The translations under genes and the position numbers were made by a program. Below are positions 1 to 7,449 of a DNA stretch of 9,583 nucleotides, in pieces. Position 1 is the first letter of the stretch; every line of letters starts with the position of its first letter. The notes beneath the pieces were generated by a model. The model was not told the origin of the DNA, did no database searches, and saw nothing but the letters and a program-made list of their open reading frames with translations. Source of the DNA: Leptospirillum sp. (GTDB taxonomy: Bacteria > Nitrospirota > Leptospirillia > Leptospirillales > Leptospirillaceae); NCBI GenBank assembly GCA_027343785.1, contig DAHWKF010000082.1:1-9583 (forward strand). The letters are read 5' to 3'.

Positions 1-204
1 CTGTCGAAGACGTCGGTATGCGGGTATCTCGACCTGTCAAAATTCGCCGGACTCGTTCCCCATGAACTGTTCGGGGGCACGGTCTTTCCCCGGATCCCCC
101 GCCACCCCTATCTGGTCACCATGACACCCTATTCATTTATCTGGTTCAGCCTCCTTCCGCCACCGAAAGAGAGGAAGAGCCGGAAGGCGGAGGGCAGGAA
201 ATGA
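1..204 (+). CDS. C-terminal end of a trehalose synthase-type GH13 protein (partial, 5' end outside window)
   Basis: Reading frame 1 is open from the first base to a TGA at 202-204 and encodes the last 67 residues of a larger protein. The sequence LDLSKFAGLVPHELFGG followed by FPRIPRHPYLVTMTPYSF and WFSLLPP is the closing beta-sheet domain seen at the C terminus of trehalose synthases and related GH13 alpha-amylase-family enzymes. It aligns by eye with the end of the next gene (LDLSRFRGYTPVELFSRT, then TVSPYGYFWLSLIPP), so the two proteins look like paralogues in tandem. A basic tail of about 15 residues (KERKSRKAEGRK) follows the domain. The stop overlaps the next start as ATGA, which implies one operon and likely translational coupling. 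The catalytic barrel is outside the window, so TreS activity rather than another GH13 specificity cannot be confirmed. Confidence 0.85.
   Translation: MSKTSVCGYLDLSKFAGLVPHELFGGTVFPRIPRHPYLVTMTPYSFIWFSLLPPPKERKSRKAEGRK
189..193 (+). promoter_or_regulatory. Shine-Dalgarno site of the second TreS gene
   Basis: GGAGG lies 7 nt before the ATG at 201 and inside the 3' end of the upstream coding sequence. It supports that ATG over the in-frame ATG three codons later, and suggests the gene can be initiated independently as well as by coupling. Confidence 0.7.
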
Positions 205-1889
205 CGGACATGGCTTCCCATCCCGGATGGTACAAGGATGCGGTCATCTATGAAGTCCACGTGAAATCGTTTATGGATTCCAACCGGGATGGCTGGGGGG
301 ATTTCATCGGACTGACCGGAAAGCTCGACTACATCCAGAAGCTCGGCGTCACCACCCTCTGGCTCCTGCCGTTCACCGATTCTCCGCTCCGGGACGACGG
401 GTACGACATCCGGGACTACTACAAGGTCCATCCGCCCTACGGGACGCTGGACGACTTCCGGGGTTTTCTCGAGGAGGCCCACAAACGGGGGTTGCGGGTC
501 ATCACCGAGCTGGTGATGAACCACACCTCGAACACCCATCCGTGGTTTGTTTCCGCCTCGTCGTCCCGATCCTCCCCCTTCCGGGACTACTACGTCTGGA
601 GCGACACACCGGATCGCTACAAGGGGACCCGGATTATCTTCAGCGACACGGAAAAATCCAACTGGACCTGGGAGCCCCGGACACGACAGTACTACTGGCA
701 TCGCTTCTTCCACCACCAGCCCGACCTGAACTTCGACAACCCCAAGGTCCAGGAAGAGCTCCTCAATGTCGTCAAGTTCTGGTTCTCCCTGGGGGTCGAC
801 GGGCTCCGGTGCGATGCCGTCCCGTACCTTTATGAGCGGGAAGGGACCAACTGCGAGAATCTGCCGGAGACCCACAACTTCATCAAGCGCCTCCGGAAGG
901 AAATCGACCGTACCTTCCCCGAACGGATGCTCCTGGCCGAGGCCAACCAGTGGCCCCATGACGTCCTACCCTACTTCGGGAACGGGGACGAGTTCCACAT
1001 GGCCTACCATTTTCCGCTGATGCCCCGGCTGTTCATCGCCATCGCCCAGGGGGACCGAAAACCCATCACCGACATTTTAAACCAGACGCCGCCGATTCCC
1101 GAGAACTGCCAGTGGGCCATCTTTCTCCGAAACCACGACGAGCTGACCCTCGAAATGGTGACCGACCAGGAACGGGACTACCTCTGGACGACCTACGCCG
1201 AGGATCCGCGCATGCGTCTGAACCTGGGGATCCGTCGTCGACTGGCTCCGCTGATGGGCAACGATCGCCGGAAGATCGATCTCATGCACAGTCTGCTTTT
1301 GACGCTTCCGGGAACGCCCATCCTCTATTACGGCGACGAGATCGGAATGGGGGACAACGTCCATCTGGGTGACCGCAACGGGGTCCGGACGCCCATGCAG
1401 TGGTCGTTCGACAGAAACGGCGGATTCTCGACGGCCGACCCGTCCGACCTGTACGCTCCGCCCATCCAGAACCCGGTCTACGGATTCCAGGTGGTGAACG
1501 TCGAAAGCCAGATCCGCTATCCCACCAGCCCGCTGAACGTGTTGCGGCAGATGATCGAGGTCCGGCAGTCGACACCGGTTTTCGGCCGGGGTTCGATGAC
1601 CGTGCTCCATCCGAAAAACCGCCATGTTTTCGCCTGCCTCCGGGAGTTCGGAGACGACGTGGTTCTGGTCATCAACAATCTTTCGGATCGCACGGAGTCG
1701 GTGATTCTGGACCTGTCCCGATTCCGGGGGTATACGCCGGTGGAGCTTTTCAGCCGGACCCGTTTCCCCCTCCTCGAACGGGCGCACTTCCACTTCACGG
1801 TGAGTCCCTACGGATATTTCTGGCTGTCGCTCATCCCGCCCTCTCCGAAAGGACGGGGCGGGAGCAGGAGGCTCCCGCAGCCCGGATAA
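201..1889 (+). CDS. treS: Trehalose synthase (maltose alpha-D-glucosyltransferase), GH13 family
   Basis: This 562-residue cytoplasmic enzyme should interconvert maltose and trehalose, feeding the TreS / maltokinase / GlgE alpha-glucan route. The start ATG at 201 has a GGAGG at 189-193, 7 nt upstream, and overlaps the preceding stop. The N terminus (WYKDAVIYEVHVKSF) opens the GH13 barrel. Conserved regions visible are ELVMNHTS (103-110), GLRCDAVPYL with nucleophile D205, LLAEANQWP with acid/base E247, and FLRNHDELT with D313. The stretch YEREGTNCENLPETH and the later LYYGDEIGMGDN and GVRTPMQWS are TreS signatures. Length suits a stand-alone TreS without a fused maltokinase. The last ~20 residues (after FWLSL) are encoded by a hairpin-rich repeat and are probably not part of the fold. 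A related GH13 glucosyltransferase specificity is the main alternative. Confidence 0.93.
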   Translation: MTDMASHPGWYKDAVIYEVHVKSFMDSNRDGWGDFIGLTGKLDYIQKLGVTTLWLLPFTDSPLRDDGYDIRDYYKVHPPYGTLDDFRGFLEEAHKRGLRVITELVMNHTSNTHPWFVSASSSRSSPFRDYYVWSDTPDRYKGTRIIFSDTEKSNWTWEPRTRQYYWHRFFHHQPDLNFDNPKVQEELLNVVKFWFSLGVDGLRCDAVPYLYEREGTNCENLPETHNFIKRLRKEIDRTFPERMLLAEANQWPHDVLPYFGNGDEFHMAYHFPLMPRLFIAIAQGDRKPITDILNQTPPIPENCQWAIFLRNHDELTLEMVTDQERDYLWTTYAEDPRMRLNLGIRRRLAPLMGNDRRKIDLMHSLLLTLPGTPILYYGDEIGMGDNVHLGDRNGVRTPMQWSFDRNGGFSTADPSDLYAPPIQNPVYGFQVVNVESQIRYPTSPLNVLRQMIEVRQSTPVFGRGSMTVLHPKNRHVFACLREFGDDVVLVINNLSDRTESVILDLSRFRGYTPVELFSRTRFPLLERAHFHFTVSPYGYFWLSLIPPSPKGRGGSRRLPQPG

Positions 1890-1896
1890 GGCCGGG
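1834..1896. repeat. Chain of overlapping hairpins (REP-like) spanning the treS stop codon
   Basis: TCCCGCCC at 1834-1841 pairs perfectly with GGGCGGGA at 1856-1863, with an inner CC-GAAA-GG tetraloop. The 3' arm is reused: GCGGGAGC at 1858-1865 pairs perfectly with GCTCCCGC at 1871-1878. A third stem, CCCGG at 1881-1885 with CCGGG at 1892-1896, spans the TAA stop at 1887-1889. The first two stems share bases, so they are mutually exclusive. No T-run follows, so this is not a classical intrinsic terminator. It resembles intergenic palindromic repeats that extend into a gene's 3' end, and it may stabilise the 3' end of the mRNA or weakly terminate. Confidence 0.6.
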
Positions 1897-2322
1897 GGAA
1901 TAGATTCCTGACAGGACAGAGAGATGGTCCGGGAGAATTCATCCCCCATTGGCATTGGTCTTCGGGAATGCGTTCGGACGGGTCGGGCGTCCGGAACGTC
2001 TGACAATGGGAGGGGAAAGAGGCGGGCTCCGGCGCCCCGATCCACCATGACGGATTTTCCGACATCCATCCGGACAGGTGGACGGTCTTTCCAGAGTGGT
2101 TCCAAGATCGCTTCGACGGGATTTGCTCTCGTAGTAGGACGCATTCGGCTCCCCCCCTCCCGGACGCGCGCGCCAATCCGTCTCTTTCAGGCAGGTCCTG
2201 AGGCGTGATGCGATTTCGGAAGAACCCGATCTTCCGCATTGTGTCCGCAACTGTCGTTCACCGGTTCAAACGGGGTTGCCCGGACGATGCGGATCAGGAG
2301 GAGGGCAAAAGGGGCGGATCCG
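1890..2322. other. Convergent intergenic region, no credible gene
   Basis: This 433-bp gap separates the converging treS and GGDEF/EAL genes. The open frames here lack recognisable protein character and ribosome sites. A hairpin, CGGAAGA at 2217-2223 with TCTTCCG at 2230-2236 (6-nt loop), is perfect but has no T-run on either strand. An 8-bp palindrome CGGATCCG sits at 2315-2322, directly after the minus-strand stop. I see no tRNA, riboswitch or insertion sequence. Confidence 0.6.
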
Positions 2323-5178
2323 TCACTTTCCTTTTTTTTCGGACGGGGATACGGAGGCCAAAACCGTCCGGTCCCTCCCGCCGTTTTTGGCCTGGTACAA
2401 CGCCCTGTCGGCCCGGGTATAAGTGGCGTTCCACGAGGTGTCCTGTGCAAGGGGAAAGGCCCCACCGATGCTGACGGTTACCACCCGGTCGAGAGGAGGT
2501 TCCTCGGGGGGCTGGCGGAAGGCCCGGTTGATCCGGTCACCCAGATGCTGGAGGGTCGTGGAAGAGAGTTTCCCCTGGCAGAGAATCGCGAACTCTTCGC
2601 CTCCCACCCGGAACACCCTTTCCGTTTCCGACCGGCAGTTGGCCTGGAGGCGTCGGGCGACCTGCCGGAGGGCGATGTCACCCGCATCGTGACCCAACGT
2701 GTCGTTGATGGATTTGAAATGGTCGACGTCGACCAGAAGGAGGGCGTACGGTTTGTGGAACGTCCGGAACTGTTCGAAGGCTTCCCGCATGCTTTGGGAG
2801 AAATGGCGCCGGTTGTGGAGTCCGGTCAACGGATCGGTCAGGGTTTCGAGAAGAAGCTTCCGGTTGGTGGCTTCGAGCTCCTGGCGGGCCTTCTGCCGCT
2901 CTTTTTCCGAAAAATCCCTGTTCAGTTCGGACTGCACCTTGAACGAAAACAGTTCGACGAGTTCGACGACATGGTTTCGCTGAAGGATGCTGGACCAGGG
3001 CTTTTCGAAGAAGAGGGCGATATGGCCTGTCAGCCGGTGTTCGGGATCGAACAGCGGAACCCCGACAAAGGCCTCGTAACGGGTGTCACGGGTGCTTTCA
3101 AACCGTCGGTAGACCTGGTCGTCGACATAAACCGTGTGTCCCGTGCGGATGTTTTCCCAGGCGGCGTGTTTCTGTTCGGCATAGACCATGGCGCAGGGGG
3201 ATCCGGGCAACCGGAAGGACCAGCTCCCCCGGTCTTCTCCGTCCCGGAAGGAAGCGAGGACCTCGACTTCGTCCGCGGCTGTTTCTTTCAGCCGGGCGAC
3301 GAACACAAAGTCGGCGTCAAATAACCGGGAAAGGGCCCGGGCCGTTTCCCGGAAAAACGGTTCTCCGCTCAAGGCGGATGTTTCCTGGAGCATTTCCTTC
3401 AGCACCCTGTAGGGCTCGAAGGCGCCCGCCGGTTCCGGGATCCGGAGGGAGGTGCGGTTGGCCCCCCTCTCCAGCGCCAGACGCGAAGCGGCCGAAAGCC
3501 ATCCCTCCGGCGGTTCGGCCGCCCGGGGCGGGCTGATGAAGTACCCCTGAACCACGTCGCAGCCGATCGCCGACAGCTGGTCCATCACCTCTTGTGACTC
3601 GACCCCCTCCGCGACCACCGAGAGACCGAAGTTATGGGAGAATTCGATGATTGTCCGGACGATCATGGCGTCTTTTTTTTCGGTCAGCATGCGTATGACA
3701 AAGGATTTGTCGATCTTGATTTCCTGGACGGGATGATTCTTCAGGCTCATGAAGGAGGTGTACCCGGTGCCGAAGTCGTCGATGGAAAGGGCCACCCCCC
3801 GTTCGGCGAGGGCCTGGAGGTTCTTGCCGGCGCGCTGTGTGTCCGGGGAGATCGCGCTTTCCGTGATTTCCAGCATCAGATGTTCCGGACGGCTTCCGGT
3901 CGAACGGAGGATGTCGTCGATCATCGCCGGAAGATCGGGATCCTGCAGAAGGCGTCCGGACAGGTTCACGCTGACGGGGAGATGGGGCCCGTTCGGGGAA
4001 GCTGTCCGGGCGTATTCCAGGGCGTTGGCCATGACCCATCGGGTCAGCGGACCGATCAGTCCGGTCTGCTCGGACGCCAAAATGAACCTGTCGGGCAGGA
4101 TGACGCCCAGGCGGGGATGTTGCCAGCGCACCAGCGCCTCGAACCCGGTGATCCGGCCGGTGAGAAGGTCGAGTTTGGGCTGGTAATGCAACAAGAGCTC
4201 GTTTTTGACTATCGCATCCTTCAGTTCCGACAAAAGGCCCAGTCGTTCCGGACTGTGAAGGTTGAACTCGGTCCGGTAGATCACGCAGCTGTTGGTCATC
4301 CGTATTTCCTTCGCCCGGTAGAGGGCGATGTCGGCATGCTGCAGCAGCCGGTTCGCCGTGTCGGCGTGCTCGGGAAAGGTCGCGACGCCGATACTGGTTT
4401 CGACGACGATGGAGATGGCGTTGATCAGAAAAGGGGCGTCGAGGCTCGCGTGAACGGTCTCGACGACGGTGTGGACCTCATCGGGATCCGCCAGGCGGGG
4501 AAGGAGGATGCCGAACTCGTCGCCCCCGATCCGCGCGATGACGTCCGGCTCCGGCAGGGCCTGGCGGAGGCGCTGTCCGACCTGTTCGAGCAGCATGTCC
4601 CCCGAGTCGTGGCCGAGGGTGTCGTTGACCTCCTTGAACCGGTCGAGGTCCAGCAACAAAAGGCCGACGGAAATGCTTTTCCCCTGGCATTCATGCACGG
4701 CTTTCCGGACCATTTCGACGAAACGGCTCCGGTTGGGAAGACCGGTGACCGGGTCCGGCCCTGTCCAGGGGGGGATTTCATGCTCCGGACGGGAAGACGT
4801 CGATAAAGTACCCGCGGACAGCGTCCGTTCGATCGCGGCGCGAAGCCGTCCGGGGTCGTCGTCCGGGACACCTGTCTGAATCCCCGCTTCCAGGAGACGT
4901 TTTTCACGGACCGGGTCGGGGTTTTTGGACAGGTCGAACCCCGGAAGCTTCGGCCAGGTTTTCTGAAGAAGGGCCCTCGCTTCGGTTATCTCTTCTGCGG
5001 GGGTGGACGCGTCGATGAAGAGGATGTCGGGGGGGCGGAGTGTGGCATGGGCCGGGAGGTCGAAAACGGAGACGAGACGGGAGATGTCGGGCGTGAAGCC
5101 GGCTGTCCGGAGGGTCGCGAGGAGACGGATGGATGTTGCCTCCGACAGTCCATAAAAGAGGCATCTGAGCGGTTTCAT
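2323..5178 (-). CDS. Composite c-di-GMP protein: receiver-like / GGDEF / EAL / GAF / GGDEF
   Basis: This 951-residue protein has no evident membrane segment. The ATG at 5178 is preferred; an upstream TTG at 5271 would add 31 residues of non-domain sequence. Residues 1-120 resemble a degenerate receiver (D56 in DILFIDAST; the N-terminal acidic pair is missing). GGDEF-1 runs from about D142, with LLLDLDRFK and GGDEF at 218-222. EAL runs from about 320 to 560, with EALVRW (E347), LEITES, DDFGTGY (D467, D468), KIDKSF, AEGVES (E524) and QGYF, so phosphodiesterase residues look complete. A GAF-like domain spans about 590-755, then a short coiled coil. GGDEF-2 runs from D782, with LLVDVDHFK and GGEEF at 859-863. 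Both cyclase domains lack the RxxD inhibitory site (PEPD and SETE instead). It should make and/or degrade c-di-GMP in response to the N-terminal and GAF inputs. The net direction is not predictable from sequence. Confidence 0.93.
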   Translation of the reverse strand: MKPLRCLFYGLSEATSIRLLATLRTAGFTPDISRLVSVFDLPAHATLRPPDILFIDASTPAEEITEARALLQKTWPKLPGFDLSKNPDPVREKRLLEAGIQTGVPDDDPGRLRAAIERTLSAGTLSTSSRPEHEIPPWTGPDPVTGLPNRSRFVEMVRKAVHECQGKSISVGLLLLDLDRFKEVNDTLGHDSGDMLLEQVGQRLRQALPEPDVIARIGGDEFGILLPRLADPDEVHTVVETVHASLDAPFLINAISIVVETSIGVATFPEHADTANRLLQHADIALYRAKEIRMTNSCVIYRTEFNLHSPERLGLLSELKDAIVKNELLLHYQPKLDLLTGRITGFEALVRWQHPRLGVILPDRFILASEQTGLIGPLTRWVMANALEYARTASPNGPHLPVSVNLSGRLLQDPDLPAMIDDILRSTGSRPEHLMLEITESAISPDTQRAGKNLQALAERGVALSIDDFGTGYTSFMSLKNHPVQEIKIDKSFVIRMLTEKKDAMIVRTIIEFSHNFGLSVVAEGVESQEVMDQLSAIGCDVVQGYFISPPRAAEPPEGWLSAASRLALERGANRTSLRIPEPAGAFEPYRVLKEMLQETSALSGEPFFRETARALSRLFDADFVFVARLKETAADEVEVLASFRDGEDRGSWSFRLPGSPCAMVYAEQKHAAWENIRTGHTVYVDDQVYRRFESTRDTRYEAFVGVPLFDPEHRLTGHIALFFEKPWSSILQRNHVVELVELFSFKVQSELNRDFSEKERQKARQELEATNRKLLLETLTDPLTGLHNRRHFSQSMREAFEQFRTFHKPYALLLVDVDHFKSINDTLGHDAGDIALRQVARRLQANCRSETERVFRVGGEEFAILCQGKLSSTTLQHLGDRINRAFRQPPEEPPLDRVVTVSIGGAFPLAQDTSWNATYTRADRALYQAKNGGRDRTVLASVSPSEKKGK

Positions 5179-5259
5179 GGATCGTCCCCCGCAATGCGAC
5201 GCCGGGTCGGACTGGGCAACCGTGACGTGTCCGTCGCATCGATCCGGGAGAAAAAGGTA

Positions 5260-5271
5260 TTGTCCGGACAA
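5260..5271. promoter_or_regulatory. Perfect 12-bp palindrome TTGTCCGGACAA upstream of the composite GGDEF/EAL gene
   Basis: The sequence is fully self-complementary and flanked by A-runs (aaaaaggta on the left, aaaaagtc on the right). It lies about 80 bp upstream of the ATG at 5178, a suitable place for a dimeric regulator to act. No regulator family is assigned, and no good -10/-35 pair was found beside it. Confidence 0.35.
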
Positions 5272-5480
5272 AAAAGTCTGGTAAAGACATCATGGTCGAT
5301 GGAGGGATCCTCCTCAAGGGGAAACGGTATTTCCGTCACGTGATCCAGGGTGATCGTCTTCAGTTCTCTACGGAGTAAAAGCCGGAAGATGATACCCGGC
5401 CGATGTCACGGGCCCGGCCGCAAACAAAGGAAGATCGATGGGGGATTTTGCCGGAACATGATCGGAATTGTCTTGTCGGC

Positions 5481-5505
5481 CTTGCGCAAGCTTGTTGACT
5501 GTCAA
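5481..5505. promoter_or_regulatory. Nested palindromes CTTGCGCAAG and TTGACTGTCAA
   Basis: CTTGCGCAAG (5481-5490) is a perfect 10-bp palindrome. It is followed at 5495-5505 by TTGAC-T-GTCAA, a perfect 5-bp inverted repeat with a 1-nt centre. On the minus strand the second also reads TTGACA, a consensus -35 word, but no matching -10 lies at the right spacing. These are possible operator sites in the upstream region of the minus-strand gene. Confidence 0.35.
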
Positions 5506-5593
5506 TGATGGAGCCTTCCGGTTGCGGGGTCAAGTCTATTTCGTCGATGGAAAAACCCGGAAATCAGAGGGTTCGGCCGGTTTTGTGATTTTC

Positions 5594-5608
5594 GTCAATT
5601 TTATTGAC
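5594..5608. promoter_or_regulatory. 15-bp inverted repeat GTCAAT-TTT-ATTGAC
   Basis: Perfect 6-bp arms around a TTT centre, in an AT-rich stretch. It uses the same GTCAA/TTGAC word as the site at 5495-5505 but in the opposite relative orientation, so four copies of one half-site occur within about 115 bp. This looks like a set of regulator-binding half-sites; the regulator is unknown. Confidence 0.4.
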
Positions 5609-5853
5609 ACCTGTCCGGATTTGCGACACCTTTCAGGACAAACTATGCAGCGAGAAGGGGGGCGGATTTTCGCGTTCCGCTCCCTTCCCGACCAAGCCCT
5701 CTCCCACTTTTTTTCTTGAAAGCGTTAAAAATCGAATATCACCAAATTCTCGGGAAAAACGGTGTCCGGGCAATCGTGGGTCTCGATCCTTTCGACGACG
5801 GGAGAGGTCCGGACCCCGGGGCGTTTTTTCACTGAAAGGGCCCAAAGCGAAGG

Positions 5854-5886
5854 CCGAATACTACGAAACCTGGGCGGAGTATTCGG
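5854..5886. repeat. 9-bp perfect inverted repeat downstream of the diguanylate cyclase gene
   Basis: CCGAATACT (5854-5862) pairs with AGTATTCGG (5878-5886) around a 15-nt loop. On the plus strand a T7 run begins at 5897, about 10 nt after the stem, too far for a standard terminator. On the minus strand the stem lies about 260 nt after the stop of the 6149-7333 gene and is not followed by a T-run. It is a possible transcript 3'-end structure or regulator site. Confidence 0.4.
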
Positions 5887-6148
5887 AAGGAAAAGATTTT
5901 TTTCCGCCTGGATGGAACGGGATTCTGGGAAGCGGAGGGACGATGGCGCTCCACTGGCGGCGGCGCCGGAACCGCCACCGATTATGTCGCTGGCTCCTTT
6001 TCTGGCCTTATAGACGCTCGCCCTGAAGGTTGTCTGATCCGGGAAAATCCACCGGATGGGCACATGACGACCCTTTTAAGGGGAAAGCAGTCCGGAGATG
6101 GCGAAGACTGTATGAAATCGGGGTTTCAAAGGGAACAGCGGGCGGTAT

Positions 6149-7333
6149 TCAGGGAATGGGGTTGGTGACGCAGATCTGGTTTTTCCCCTGGTTCTTGGCC
6201 TGATACAGGGCGCTGTCGGCCAGTTCCAGGAGGTCGTCCATCTTCTGGGCTCCGTCCACATAGGTGCCGGTGAGCCCGAAACTGGCCGTGATGTTGACCG
6301 AACCGCTTCCGACCAGAACCGGAAGCTTGGCGATGTGGCTTCTGATCCGTTCGGCGACGAATCTGGCCTGCGCAATCTCGAGGCCCGGCATCAGGATGAT
6401 GAACTCGTCTCCGCCAAACCGGGAGAACAGGTCGACCTTTCGGATCAGGGTCCGGACGCCGTTCGCGATTTTCCGGAGGACTTCGTCCCCCGCGTTGTGG
6501 CCATAGGTGTCGTTGATCGTCTTGAAGTCGTCGAGGTCGAAGATCAGCAGAGACATGACCGGATCCCGAAGGAACGTCAGGCGGTGCTGAAGTCCCCGGC
6601 GGTTCAGGATGGACGTCAGGGGATCGACGTTGGCCTCCCGGGTCACCTTCTTGTTGTGTTTCTGGATGACGCCCATACGGCTTTCCATTGTCTGGACGAG
6701 ATTTTTGATATGGTCCATCTGGGACTGGAGCTTGGCGGCCTCCCGGGCCAGCTTCTCCAGTGTCGAGGAGACCCCCGTCGGGTCTTTCTTCCCGGACAGG
6801 TCCTCCGGGTGTTCGCTGAAAGCCTCCCGGGGCTCTTCGGGATCGGACAGCCGGTGTTTGAACGGAGGCCGTCTGGCGGGCGGCGCCGGCGCCCGTGGAG
6901 GTTCGTGCAGGCTCATGGGGGGGGGCAGATCCTGCACCGGATGTTTCGGAGGCTGACGGGGGAATTCGGCCGACCGGTTCATGGCCTGATCCAGAAGGCG
7001 ATTGATCTGGGGATGGGCGGCGAGGGCCACCTGCTCGGAGTCCAGAATCTTCCGGATGGCGGTGAGGTCCGGCTCCAGGCTGGTGCGGCCGGAAGATTCG
7101 GCCAGGGAGAGGGTCAGGTCCAGAAGTTTCCGGAACAGATCCTCCATCGAGGGGAGGTCTTTTTCATAGAAAAACCGGGTGAAATTTTCGGGCGTGGGGG
7201 GAAGCGAGAGCTCGAGCAGCTTGAACAGGGCGTTTTTTGCCCGTGCCTTGGGTTCCTCGGATGTCAGCATGTCGGAATGTTCCTCCATCTTTCCGCGCAA
7301 GCGGTCGACCCAGCTTTCTTCATCCTCATCCAC
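6149..7333 (-). CDS. Diguanylate cyclase with N-terminal helical domain (GGDEF)
   Basis: This 394-residue soluble protein should make c-di-GMP from two GTP. The first usable start is GTG at 7333, with GGGAG about 9 nt upstream; the frame stays open upstream to a TAA near 7475 but offers no ATG, GTG or TTG. Residues 1-110 are helical and include LPPTPENFTRFFYE, a motif seen in the N-terminal domain of some bacterial diguanylate cyclases. A proline-rich linker (about 130-170) and a coiled coil (about 190-225) lead to the GGDEF domain from D237. It contains LIFDLDDFK, the inhibitory site RKVD (298-301) and GGDEF at 307-311, then SFGLT and ADSALYQAKNQGKN. All catalytic residues are present, and this is the only cyclase here with an intact RxxD site, so it is probably product-inhibited. 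It is probably transcribed from its own promoter in the preceding gap. Confidence 0.94.
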   Translation of the reverse strand: MDEDEESWVDRLRGKMEEHSDMLTSEEPKARAKNALFKLLELSLPPTPENFTRFFYEKDLPSMEDLFRKLLDLTLSLAESSGRTSLEPDLTAIRKILDSEQVALAAHPQINRLLDQAMNRSAEFPRQPPKHPVQDLPPPMSLHEPPRAPAPPARRPPFKHRLSDPEEPREAFSEHPEDLSGKKDPTGVSSTLEKLAREAAKLQSQMDHIKNLVQTMESRMGVIQKHNKKVTREANVDPLTSILNRRGLQHRLTFLRDPVMSLLIFDLDDFKTINDTYGHNAGDEVLRKIANGVRTLIRKVDLFSRFGGDEFIILMPGLEIAQARFVAERIRSHIAKLPVLVGSGSVNITASFGLTGTYVDGAQKMDDLLELADSALYQAKNQGKNQICVTNPIP

Positions 7334-7449
7334 CCACTGGGCTCCCGTATACCCGTCGCGCGATCCCGGTTCCCGGATCGCTTCCCAAAGCCCCGTCAGG
7401 GGACCATCCAGGGGTCGGCTCCCGTCGGCCCCACCGCGGATTCCGGACC

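Larger units (their letters stand above)
5179..6148. other. 970-bp non-coding region upstream of the composite c-di-GMP gene
   Basis: No reading frame here has recognisable protein character; the open frames on both strands are low-complexity, Arg/Pro/Ser-rich shadows without a good ribosome site. The middle (about 5460-5760) is visibly more AT-rich than the flanks and holds most of the palindromes, as expected for a promoter region of the minus-strand gene starting at 5178. The right-hand end is the 3' flank of the diguanylate cyclase gene ending at 6149. A small RNA cannot be excluded. Confidence 0.55.

Noticed and set aside
129..959. Minus-strand frame of 276 residues across the start of treS
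   Set aside because: Antisense to the N-terminal GH13 regions of treS.
1077..2144. Minus-strand frame of 355 residues across treS
   Set aside because: Antisense to conserved TreS motifs and without its own family signal.
2240..2290. tRNA-like GGTTCAAAC word
   Set aside because: The flanking bases do not form a T-arm or acceptor stem.
2332..2339. T8 run as an intrinsic terminator for treS
   Set aside because: The only upstream stem is a weak AAAAGG/CCTTTT pairing, and the run is explained by lysine codons of the opposite gene.
2239..4806. Long plus-strand open frames (about 360 and 390 residues) opposite the composite GGDEF/EAL gene
   Set aside because: They are antisense to a gene with clear domain motifs, have no family resemblance, and result from GC-rich codon use.
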